Assembly: GCF_004210375.1 (NCBI RefSeq) | Contig: NC_134831.1 | Location: 45,480,035-45,544,034, forward strand | Length of the DNA: 64,000 nucleotides | Source of the DNA: Tachypleus tridentatus | Lineage: Eukaryota; Arthropoda; Merostomata; Xiphosura; Limulidae | Reading direction: 5' to 3' | In this document: piece after piece, positions 55,290 through 64,000 of the stretch | How positions within the stretch are numbered: the stretch's first letter is position 1 | Layout: every line of letters begins with the position of its first letter | Made by a program: the position numbers and the translations under genes | The notes under the pieces: model-generated | The model's database searches: none | Seen by the model: only the letters and a program-made list of their open reading frames with translations | What the model was told of the DNA's origin: nothing

Positions 55290-56830
55290 GCAGCCTGTCC
55301 TCTGAACCCTTTCCAATAATTCCACATCTTTCCTAAGGTAAGGAACCCAAAAGTGAAAATAGTACTTCTACTGTGGCCTAACTAGTAAAATATACAATGA
55401 AATTATAACCTATTTAGACTTTTATTCTATATTTCTGTAGATATAATCTAAAATACTATTTGCTCTTCCACTAGCAACAGCACATTGTTTGGGTAACTTT
55501 GATGTTTCTCTTTTATGATATTGGTAACGTTAATCCCATCAAGACTATACTAATGATTCACTTTTTGATATCTCACGTCCATTACCTTGTGTTTATTAAA
55601 AGTTAAAGCCATTTTCCCTCTATTCGCCAATTTGACAAATAATTCAAATCCTTTTCTAAATCATCAGCATCCCTCTCACAGCTAGCAACGACCAAATCTT
55701 AAATATCATCATCAGATAAATGATTTATTGCCCTCTCTTTCATTTATGTTACTGATGTAAATTAAAAAGAGCAACGGTCTTAATACTGAGTCCTGAGGTA
55801 CTTAACTCCTGACGTCTTTGTACTTGTAGCTACCTGTCGCATAAGATTCATGCCCATAACGAAAATTTAATACTTTAATTTTTAAATATTTCAACATGTC
55901 TTCAGTATCTCCAAATAATTTAGTTTCTCATTTCACAGTAGATAATTCGTGTATTATCCCTTCAAAATTTACTTTGTTTAAAAAATAATTGTAACCAGCA
56001 TCTCATTTTTCGTTATTCCCATATGCAGCAAACCTTCAAATCTCATTGTCCATTGGTCACTTGCAACCAGATAATCCATTGTCTCTTCCATATCAACCAT
56101 TTCTATATTAGAAGGCAACAATAGATCTAAAATACATTGTTCCTAGTTCGTTTTTATTCAGTTACTGAACAAAATCATTCAGATCAATTTCTGAAAAACT
56201 GTCTTCCTCATCATTTGACCCTAATATTTCACGATCGATATGCCTAAATTAAAATACCTCATAATTATAACATCATTAATAAATTAATTATTCATTTCAC
56301 TGTAGAGTTCCTTATTAATTTCACCAGTTTCATCTAATAGTCTATAACAAAATCCTACTAAAACCTTTCTCCTATTATAACCACTAAAAGAAAACACAAA
56401 CAGATTCAACCTCATTGCTGTTGGATTTTACACCCTCAGCTTTTAGAGACTATAACTTACATTTTACATAAGAATTCACCAAAATCCTATTCATAATTAC
56501 CTATCTCTATTAAACAACCTAAAATTCTGTATTTTAAAGAAACTCTTCTCATTAAAACTGTAGACATTTAGTAATGATTCATTTATATCTATTATATCAA
56601 AAGTTTCTGTTCCAACTTGTGCTCTAAGTTCATACGCTATAGTTCTTACACTTTTAGCACTACAAAAATAACAGGTTATTTTACCATTAAAACACAATTA
56701 AAACTACCTTTATACCTTGTATCAACACTATAACCATCTCCAAGTCTTATAATGTATTCATTATTCTGGCCCTTTCTTCTGTATAATCCTACTTTAAAAT
56801 TGCTTGTGGCATTCAAAAGTGGTTTTTCTG
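55290..56830 (-). pseudogene. CR1-like non-LTR retrotransposon (LINE) ORF2 relic
   Basis: The minus strand starts with a doubtful leader (FKVGLYRRK, YSVDTRYKGS; 56800-56700), then the endonuclease start: YELRAQVGTETFDIIDINES and KIQNFRLFNRDR (56650-56500). It continues with a eroded loop, FCYRLLDETGEINKELYSEM (56360-56300), a decayed GDFN box, and DYLVASDQWTMRFE (about 56090-56040). The reverse transcriptase shows S*VPQDSVLRPLLFLIYIS (55810-55750; relatives read SVLGPLLFLIYIND), an LSDDDI remnant of the FADD catalytic box, CERDADDLEKDLNYLSNW, LTFNKHKVM, YSLDGINV, and the C-terminal L.KDVELLERVQR near 55300. Stops and frame jumps are frequent. Normal 3' sequence after ERVQR is missing, so it is truncated at both ends, beside the 42-bp minisatellite. 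Confidence 0.8.
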
Positions 56831-57629
56831 CTATATTGCGTGTTGTCTGCTGGTAACATGTTAAATATATAGGATGTTGGAGTCCAACTGTAGAAACAAC
56901 CATGAAAATAATAGATATAATGTCTAACACACTTCCTAACTGTTCTGTGACGTAAACCAAACAAGACAGAATAAACTAAATTCTTACCATGCTTTTCTAT
57001 CTTGATGTCAGTAAAAAAACGAATTCGAACATCGTCTGGAGCCATGAGACACTGAAAAGAAAGTCAACCTGGTATTTTTCATACATGAAACAATAAACTG
57101 CAACCAAATCGAAAAAAATCAGAAAAAGAAGTTCCCACTGTCGTTCGAAACTAAAGCTGTGCAGAAAAAAACAAACTATAGGAGTCCATGTTTACTTCTG
57201 AAAAACCTTTTGGTAAGAATAAAACAAATAACGAATTTAATAAAACGTTTTATGTAGGGTTTTCAGTTCTGAAGACTAAAACGATCTTGAATACTCTTGA
57301 TAAATGGTGTGGTTATCGAATTATGTCATGCTATACATTTAGTACACACTGAACTGTACATTGCATCTTTGGACGTATAGAATTGTGCATTATATTAGTG
57401 TACGTATAAGACCGTGAATACGTTCGGTTGTTATTATATCAGTTTAAATAATGAATTGTTTGTTATAGAAGCATATGAAATAAACAGTAAAGGTTAGCAG
57501 TTATTTGTTAGGGCAGTGTAAGTATCGGATAGAGTAACGCAAAATAATTCTATAGAATGGAATATCGTTTTTGTGAATTCCTATTACGTTCATTACATAT
57601 TTGTTTATAAACGTATCTGTAGTGGTATA
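56831..57629. other. Intergenic, nothing recognised
   Basis: The minus-strand frames near 57045-56794 could be upstream LINE sequence but carry no clear motif. Confidence 0.4.
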
Positions 57630-57754
57630 CAGTTGTTGTTTTTGAATTAAGAACAAAGCTACACCATGGGCTGCCTGAGCTCTGCCCACAACGGTTATCA
57701 ATACTCGGTTTCTCGCGCTGTAACTCCGCAGACATACCGCTGCGCTCAATAGTA
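57630..57754 (-). repeat. tRNA-SINE family B copy
   Basis: Plus strand: GTTGTTGTTTTTGAATTAAG, AACAAAGCTACACCATGGGC, CTCTGCCCACAACGGTTATC and 'CCGCAGACATACCGCTGCGC'. The minus-strand frames 57749-57501 are read-through of this repeat. Confidence 0.9.
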
Positions 57755-58331
57755 ACGTGGTATTGGAATCTCGTAGTTTTCTAAGTTTGTATGGACAAAT
57801 CTTGTTTCCTCTTAAAACTATTTATTCATTCTAATAATCTTCTAGTAGAATTTTTGTTTCTGTCGTGGTTATTCGTTTTTCTTATTAAATGTATGTTTTA
57901 CTTCTTTTGCAATTTCCTTTCTAAACTGTAAAACTGCGTGTACTTGGACTGTACGATGTAAGTACACTTTTCTTCAGAGATGCTGTTCAAGGAATCCTGC
58001 TATTTATGAGTGTTGAGGTGTGTAAGTTAGTTGATCGTACCCACTACGATGCATATATTGACTGTATTACTAAAAACATGCGCATATCATAAGAATGCAA
58101 GGCTGCACTGAGTACAAGGTACGTCTCGCTTGAATCCGCACTGAAGGTTTTAATCAATCATAATCGGCCACAGCAGACATTAAGAGCGGTAACTAACAAT
58201 ATGTATTAATAACGTTCTCCCAGTGTGTATTAACAACTCCAGAGACAGTCTTATAAATATATCTCATTATATGTTGATTATTTAGGATAGCAGTCTGGAT
58301 ATTCAGTCTGCGTGCACGTACACATTCAATT
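57755..58331. other. Intergenic, nothing recognised
   Basis: AT-rich sequence. Confidence 0.5.
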
Positions 58332-58347
58332 CAGTGGTCAAGATTAG

Positions 58348-58680
58348 GTAGTTAGTTAGTTATCACCATTAGATTCCATCAAAGTACATAGGGCCGCAAT
58401 CGCTTGCGGATTCTTCAACAGGTATTTAAGTGAGTAGGTTGTTAGCCCACTGCACCGAGCCGTCCCTAATTTAGTAGTGTAAGACTAGAGGGAAGGCAGC
58501 TAGTCATCACCACCCACCGCCAACTCTTGGGCTACTCTTTTACCAACGAATAGTGGGATTGACCGTTACATTATAACGCCCCCACGGCTGGGAGGGCAAG
58601 CATGTTTGGTGCGACGCGGGCGCGAACCCGCGACCCTCGGATTACGAGTCGCACGCCTTACGCGCTTGGCCATGCTAGGC
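58348..58680 (-). repeat. Chimeric family A SINE with foreign 3' tail, 16-bp TSD
   Basis: From 58680 down to about 58460 it is a good family A copy (reverse head CATGCTAGGCC, boxes, body, and GACGGCTCGGTGCAG). The usual GATAGCCC..GTAGCTTTGCGCG tail is replaced by ~105 bp ending on the minus strand in ATCTAATGGTGATAACTAAC + TAACTAC. This tail contains a perfect stem-loop, CCGCAA/TTGCGG, at 58394-58409. The exact duplication CAGTGGTCAAGATTAG at 58332-58347 and 58681-58696 encloses body plus tail, so they inserted as one unit. Confidence 0.88.
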
Positions 58681-58696
58681 CAGTGGTCAAGATTAG

Positions 58697-58930
58697 CTAC
58701 CTTTATAGAAATGTTAAGCACGTTAATATGTCTGAAACGAAAAGAAGAAAAGCAAGTCAAACTTAAAATATCCATACAAGTATCTTGAGTGCTTAAAGTT
58801 ATACTTGCGCGATCTTTCACATCGTTCTTCAGAAATAAAAAAAGGTAAGTTACGTTAAAATTACCTGTCAGAACCATAACATTGGCTACTAATTTCAACA
58901 AGCATAATCAGTTATACATTTTCAACCAAT
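58697..58930. other. Intergenic, nothing recognised
   Basis: A short stretch before the minisatellite. Confidence 0.5.
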
Positions 58931-59190
58931 ACCAGAAAGATTATTCTACTCAAAGACTCTGAGGCTAGCGAAGATGATTATACTCAAGGATTCTGAGGTC
59001 ATTTGATGATACAACAAGATCAGAAAGGTTATTCTACTCAAGGATTCTGAGGTTAGTTGATGGTACAACAAAACAAGAAAGGTTATTCTACTCAAGGATT
59101 CTAAGGTTAGTTGATAATACAAAAGACCAGGAAGGTTATTCTACTCAAGGGCTCCGAGGCTGGTTGATGATCGAATAAGAGAGCTCTGAA
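58931..59190. repeat. ~53-bp minisatellite, about five copies
   Basis: GGTTATTCTACTCAAGGATT + CTGAGGTTAGTTGATGATACAACAAGACCAGAAA recurs at about 58939, 58975 (shortened), 59027, 59081 and 59134. Confidence 0.92.
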
Positions 59191-59654
59191 GTCAGAAGAT
59201 ACACGAAGAGTACAAACAACTTGGGATTCTAGAAAAACTTCTTTGATTCGGAGGTTAAAGATAATCAGTGAGAGTCCAACAAAACAAACAATATGGATGT
59301 CCTAGACATAATTGCTGTGTCTGAAGTGAAATAGTGACTAAGATCAAATTATAATGAAATAAAACAAGTAATTCGAACGCCCGGATAATTCAACCGTTTT
59401 TTTTAGGTTAAATGATAATAAGACTGTTATGTAAGTGCATTGCAACGTAACAATAAAACTGTACTTTTTACTGGTACCATTAAAATATGATAAGCAAGGA
59501 TTTGAATTTAATTAAAGTTCACAAGTCCTAAAATTCATGCACTTCAAAACTTCCACTGCTAATTTAACGAGAAAGATTATCTAAATGACTATAGTCACTG
59601 CAATCAACATTAGGGCTGTTAATGTTACATTTTAAGTGCAGTCTTCGTAAAACA
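59191..59654. other. Intergenic, nothing recognised
   Basis: AT-rich sequence. Confidence 0.5.
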
Positions 59655-59710
59655 CTCAGTGCAAATAGCTTATTATACAGCTTTGCGGTTAAACAGAAAC
59701 ACAACAAAAA
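59655..59710 (+). repeat. SINE 3'-tail fragment (family B type)
   Basis: GCAAATAGCTTATTATACAG + CTTTGCGGTTAAACAGAAAC resembles the shared block GATAGCCCATTGTGTAGCTTTGCGCTTAA plus its tail. Confidence 0.5.
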
Positions 59711-60439
59711 TTATCAAATCAATTTCAATTGAACAATTAGAACATTGTTGCTGATTGGACAATTGATAAATCCATTGTGAGAACAATACTACTGGGCAGC
59801 CTAGCTTCATTATATTACAACTGTTCAGTAAGGTATTCGTTGTTGTGTTGCTAATGGAAAATAAACGTGTAATGATATTTAGTTACTGTTGATATATAGT
59901 ACGTGAAAGTTATGCCACGTATCATGTAAGAACTATAAGAAAACTGACATCACTCTATGAACTTGTAATCAAACGTTTGAAAGTAAATCGTGTGATTATG
60001 GTTATATATACGTGTATATATGGGCTCGTGGTACTAAAAGTCCAGCGTAAAACTTTGTATGCTCGTTTCAGAATGAGATGGCGTTTGCTAATTGAGGTTT
60101 GTTTTATTAGTCACCTTCATATTACTAGGGATAGTCGTATTATATGATGGAGTCACTGGTCAGCCGTAACGTAAACATCTTAGTTATGTTTTGCTGTTAA
60201 TTATTGTGCATTGTCAATAACACATAAATATTTCTAAATCTAATTTGTTTCTTGATCTCCAGTGTTGGCCCACTCTATAGTATTGGTTCAGAATCGAAAT
60301 GCACTGCTGCATATACAACCTCTTTATTGCATTACCTTATTTATGTAAGTAAAACGCACATGTAAGTAACATAAACAGTTAAAGAAGATATTCATCTTAT
60401 TTTATAATAATAATAGTTTTACAGGTTAGTTCCTTAGAG
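59711..60439. other. Intergenic, nothing recognised
   Basis: AT-rich sequence. Confidence 0.5.
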
Positions 60440-60767
60440 CAATTGTCCTCAATCTTCAGTTTCTTGACAACAGTCAGTTTTGCAAACTTAATACTCTAAC
60501 ATTTGGAGTTCAGTTCCCGTGGTGCAAACAGTGTATAGTCCAAACAAGCAAACTCAATTCTCAAACATTTTAGTGACTGACCCCTTTCTTCTTGTCTATG
60601 GTACTTGACGCCCCGTCGTACATACATATACTGGTAGAAAATACACAAAAACAGCACTAACAATCAATATTAGGAATATTCATTCTGACTTTCCAAAAGT
60701 TTTCTTTTATGAGCCTTCTCACGACCCCATCCTCTCAAAATACGGTTCCCAAATTTGAGAACCACTG
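60440..60767. mobile_element. Probable non-autonomous hAT-type element or hAT end
   Basis: The right end ...GGTTCCCAAATTTGAGAACCACTG (ending 60767) is a hAT/Buster-type terminus: reversed it starts CAGTGGTTCTCAAATTTGGG. A weaker left end CAATTGTCCTCAATCTTCAG lies at 60440. The flanking octamers (CCTTAGAG and TTGTGTAA) do not match, so the left boundary or the integrity of the copy is doubtful. No coding sequence. Confidence 0.45.
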
Positions 60768-60774
60768 TTGTGTA

Positions 60775-61135
60775 AGATAACCTGTTGCTAAGTAGCAGCT
60801 AATTTTCCAGAAGACGATCTGTTGCTAAGTAACAACTAATTTCCAGAGTATAATCTATTGCTAATAGCAGCTAACCATCCAGATGATAATCTGTTGCGAA
60901 GAAGCAGCTAGCTTACCGGAGGATAATCTGTTGCTGAGTAACAGCTAACCATCCAGATGATAATCTGTTGCTAAGTAGCAGCTAACGTACCAGAGGATAG
61001 TGTGTTGCTGAGTACCAGCTAACTTTCCACAGACAGTCCATTGCTAAAGAGCAAATAACTTTCAAAAGAATAGTGTGTCGCTAAATAGTAGCTAACTTAC
61101 CAGAAGATAATCTGTCGCTAAGTAAAACCTGATTA
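60775..61135. repeat. 37-bp minisatellite, about ten copies
   Basis: The unit CTGTTGCTAAGTAGCAGCTA + ACTTACCAGAGGATAAT recurs every 36-37 bp from 60782 (60819, 60855, 60891, 60928, 60965, 61002, 61039, 61075, 61112). Each unit holds the short inverted repeat TTGCT/AGCA(A/G). Confidence 0.95.
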
Positions 61136-61419
61136 CTAGAATTTTTTTAAAATGACAATAATTTATTCACAGTCAATTAAAATACATATACTGAAGTAAG
61201 AGACATCAAGCGTGGTAATACCTTATGGCAGTTCTGCTCATTGAGGAACAATTCCAGCACAATTATCAGTAGTAAATAGATATTGTTGTTTGCACGATTA
61301 ATAAATTCTTTATGAAAACAGAGCCAAATGTCGCCTCCACCGTTTTGCAGTCTGAATGTTAATCTGATATTTCACGGTTCGTTTTCCATTCCGCAAAATC
61401 GCGTTCGACACTTGAGAGT

Positions 61420-61540
61420 CATGAGTGCGTTAAAAGAGTGACAGTCAACATCTACTGTTCTATTATGATAGTCCAAGAGCTGATGATCGGTGTATTTGAT
61501 AAAGTGTCTCTCTTTAGTCTAACAGTTCAAAATTAACTAT
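61420..61540 (+). repeat. Old family A SINE fragment
   Basis: GAGTGCGTTAAAAGAGTGAC, AGTCAACATCTACTGTTCTA, 'ATAGTCCAAGAGCTGATGAT' and 'CTCTCTTTAGTCTAACAG' track the family A body with many changes. It lies 165 bp before a much better copy in the same orientation. Confidence 0.65.
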
Positions 61541-61704
61541 GAATTAAAACATTTTAGTTAATCACTTCAGTGAAACACATGCATAGAAGCAGGTAGCCTA
61601 AAAACAGCCCCAGGACAATCCTCTTCAATACAAGGCATGCTTAATTCGATACTTACATTCAAATCTGCTATTGGAGGCCTAATTATTAATTTATATTACA
61701 TAAC

Positions 61705-61975
61705 GGCCCGGCATGACCAGGTGGTCAAGGCACTCGACTCATAATCTGAGGGTTGTGGGTTCGAATCCCCGTCACACCAAACATGCTCGCTCTTTCAGCC
61801 GTGAAGACGTTAAAAAGTGACGGTCAAACTCACTATTCGTTGGTAAAAGAGTAGCCCAAGTGTTGGCGGTGGATGATGATGAGTAACTGTCTTTCTTCTA
61901 GTTTTACACTGTTAAATTAGGGACGGCTAACGCAGATAGGCCTCGAGTAGCTTTGCGCAAAATTCAAAACAAACA
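61705..61975 (+). repeat. tRNA-SINE family A, full length
   Basis: GGCCCGGCATGACCAGGTGG head, CTCGACTCATAATCTGAGGG, B box GGGTTCGAATCCCC, full body, and GTAGCTTTGCGCAAAATTCA with CAAACAA tail. Possible degraded duplication TTACATAAC / TTACAAGAC. Confidence 0.92.
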
Positions 61976-63005
61976 ATGTTACAAGACACGTTTCCAGATC
62001 TAATTCTGATACACGTAACGTGGACATTATGCTTTGAAAACATTTTATATTATTTAGATACTATTAAAATAAACCTGTTCAATGCTTGAGTATTCAATAT
62101 TTGCTCTTACTTAGTCACTAGTTTATTTACAGAAAATATTTCATGTACATTTTTCAGAAATAGCGTATGGACAAAACTTTGTTTTTACATGTGCGCTCAA
62201 ACAATAATTTTCAATGAAATATTTAGGTATCTTGAGCTATATTAAGAATGCTTAGATATTATAGAATAGATTCGATTCAATTAGTAGGTTGACAAATAAC
62301 TGAATTTATTTATTGGTAGTCCATTATTGCTATCAAAACTTGGATCATACGCTTAGCGTAGATGGGAACCAACTCAATTGTGTTACCACAAAAAAAATCT
62401 TAGAATAATGGTAAATAGGTCAATCAAGCGATTGATTGTTATGTTTCAAGCTTATAGAATTACTGGGTTTACTAATAGACATACTGTTTATAACTCAAAA
62501 TAGTTTCTATTTATAAATCTACAGTTAGACTTTACTCGGAATATTTTATACAGATTTATTTTATGTTATATTTATATTATATATATATATATATATAAAG
62601 GATATTTTATTACTGGAAAGGGACTGAGAGACGGGCTACTAAGATGAGTTTTGTAAGGAAGGGTTTACTTACAAGAATATATTAAGATCTTTTAATTTGT
62701 TTTCTCTTTAAAAAGAGAAGGGTAACAGATGAACTTACTAAACTTGAAATTGATAACATAACAGGCCATGAAATATTTATGTTATGTTTTGAAAACAACG
62801 GGACGAGAGGGCATAAGTCTTATATTTGGAAAAATCTGGACAGTGAAGAAAATTCTATTTTTCTGATAGGAAATGCTGGCTTATAAAGCAAGCATTTTGC
62901 AATTATGAAAACTGCCACTTAACAGGAGTCAAAAAAACAAGAATCGATTTGAAAAAATAGTAAAGAGCGGGTTGAAATTTTACTTTTCTGAAGGATGTGT
63001 GTACA
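61976..63005. other. AT-rich intergenic DNA with (AT)n run
   Basis: An (AT)n microsatellite at about 62577-62598. Nothing else recognised. Confidence 0.55.
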
Positions 63006-63128
63006 TGTTTGAATGCAGTTAGGCACAAAGTTACACAATAGGCCATCTTTGCTCTACCCACCACGTATATCAAAAACCGGTCTTTAGCGATGTAAGTCTG
63101 CAGACATCCTGCTGTGCCACTTAGAGGG
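63006..63128 (-). repeat. tRNA-SINE family B copy
   Basis: Plus strand: GTTTGAATGCAGTTAGGCAC, AAAGTTACACAATAGGCCAT, CTCTACCCACCACGTATATC and 'CAGACATCCTGCTGTGCCAC'. Confidence 0.88.
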
Positions 63129-63659
63129 CATGGAGAACTTTAGAGAATCAAGTAGTTTTTTGTTATTCAAAGCTTCTAGAATAAATTTATCTTAAATTAT
63201 AAATGGTATTTTTTCATAAAATTACGGTTTTGCACCGAAAGATCTCAAACATCTATTATTAACAGTGTGTGAAATATCAAATTTAGCCTGCATTTTTTGT
63301 TGTTAAGTGTTGAACGCTGAAACTTGGTGAAACACTGACAACAAAAGAGTTCTAATGTTTAGTGTTAAAACATCACGATAAACTTCAAATGGTTATGTTA
63401 TCACAACCTCTTAACACGTCTTTTATGGATTTAAACTAAAAGCTGTGACTAAGAACATAATTTAACACTGATATTTCTGCCTGCTACTATACAACGGACA
63501 CAGAAGACAGTCTCGTGATAAAATAGAAGAAATGTAAAATAAAAGTGAAATATTTTCTTTGTAGATTGATTTTTTATCACAATTTTCAAATCTTTTCGGT
63601 TACGATTTATCTTACAATGGTGTTTCTTTGTTATGTTAAGCCATTTTTATGAGCTTTTT
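63129..63659. other. Intergenic, nothing recognised
   Basis: AT-rich sequence. Confidence 0.5.
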
Positions 63660-63663
63660 GTGG

Positions 63664-63760
63664 TAAATATTTATGCAAAAACGGCTCGTTTGGGTTGAGA
63701 AAATATTTTTACATAGAAGAGCGAATAACGTTTCGACCTTCATCGTTCATCGTCAGTATA
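63664..63760 (-). repeat. Penelope-type terminus with hammerhead-like core, third copy
   Basis: The minus strand reads CTGACGA (63756-63750), TGAACGATGAAGGTC, GAAACG (63734-63729), then TTATTCGCTCTTCTATG...AAAACGGCT to 63664. It matches the terminus at 1863-1948 and retains the full CTGANGA and GAAA boxes, although the stem pairing is imperfect (GAAC against GGTC). Confidence 0.65.
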
Positions 63761-63992
63761 ATTTGGGATGAATTTCCTATAGTATTCTACTAACCATAGA
63801 AAGGAGCTGACTTTTGCTAGGTCGTAAAAGCTGGTGTGTCTTGTATGTGGATTAAATTCCTCTCTTCTATGGTTACCATTCGACCACCCACTTTGTGTCC
63901 AACAAAGCCCAGCACAGAATAGCTGATGTAGCACTTGAATGATCCGATGCCCTCACTTGCTTGAATAAATCTTTAAGTTTTTAAGGTGGTCT
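63757..63992 (-). pseudogene. Ty3/gypsy reverse-transcriptase thumb fragment
   Basis: The minus strand gives VLGFVGHKVGGRMVTIEERN and IHIQDTPAFTT in one frame, then KVSSFLWLVEYYRKFIPNYT in another. Compare the gypsy pattern LG..V...G.....K..AI...P.PT....VRSFLGL.GYYRKFIPN(F/Y)S. The usual downstream LTDLTKK segment is absent because sequence switches to the Penelope-type terminus. It runs into the end of the window. Confidence 0.7.
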
Positions 63993-64000
63993 TCTCATTG

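Noticed and set aside
60440-60460. Confident left terminus of the hAT-like element at 60440
   Set aside because: The end has three mismatches to the right terminus and the flanking octamers differ, so it is given only as a possibility.
61690-61990. Clean target duplication for the family A SINE at 61705
   Set aside because: TTACATAAC and TTACAAGAC agree at only seven of nine positions, which is too weak to assert.

Overview
This window looks like non-coding, repeat-rich nuclear DNA of a large AT-rich animal genome. No bacterial gene organisation is present and the longest open frame is about 220 codons, in the antisense of a dead transposase. The short tRNA-derived repeats with AAAC-type tails, the Buster-like hAT, Tc1-like, CR1-like, Ty3/gypsy and Penelope-like relics all point to an invertebrate. 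The main SINE reminds me of chelicerate sequence, horseshoe crabs in particular, but that is an impression from memory and not a proven assignment. I found no convincing host gene. The best candidate is a 120-base open frame ending at a splice-donor-like GTAAGT at 39918-40037.

Layout. 0-10 kb: a 5'-truncated Penelope-like element ending in a hammerhead-like motif, a complete hAT element with TIRs and target-site duplication (2713-5034), a Tc1-like element with long IR/DR repeats (5956-7393) and a Ty3/gypsy pol relic (8050-9062, with a related scrap at 5519-5662). 9.6-24 kb: a field of tRNA-SINEs (local families A, B and C) interleaved with minisatellites. 24.3-26.6 kb: a 47-bp minisatellite, Tc1-like debris with a long hairpin and an 86-bp tandem duplication, then a ~53-bp minisatellite split by a SINE. 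29.9-31.9 kb: a second hAT with a perfect 8-bp duplication. 32-39.5 kb: quiet AT-rich DNA. 40.5-41.8 kb: a broken copy of a widely repeated but functionally unexplained animal protein family. 44.9-45.8 kb: a Tc1-like pseudogene and a foldback MITE. 46.4-46.6 kb: a palindrome built from Penelope-type terminal sequence. 52.2-52.5 kb: a second Penelope GIY-YIG end. 55.0-56.8 kb: a 42-bp minisatellite abutting a CR1-like LINE relic. 58.3-61.1 kb: a chimeric SINE with a foreign 3' tail, two more minisatellites and a hAT-type end. 63.0-64 kb: a SINE, then a hammerhead-like motif joined to a Ty3/gypsy reverse-transcriptase fragment.

How the parts relate. SINE families A and B share nearly the same 3' end (a 'GATAGCCC..GTGTAGCTTTG' block plus an A/C-rich tail) and C a related one, so they probably borrow the same LINE machinery. 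The single A copy at 58.3 kb has a different tail with a stem-loop and a TAAC-type end, which implies another LINE partner. Several insertions keep readable target-site duplications (13, 12, 10, 11, 11 and 16 bp for SINEs; 8 bp for both hATs; TA for Tc1). All protein-coding transposon remains carry stops or frameshifts, so none appears autonomous now. All calls rest on reading the sequence and remembered family motifs; no database search was run.
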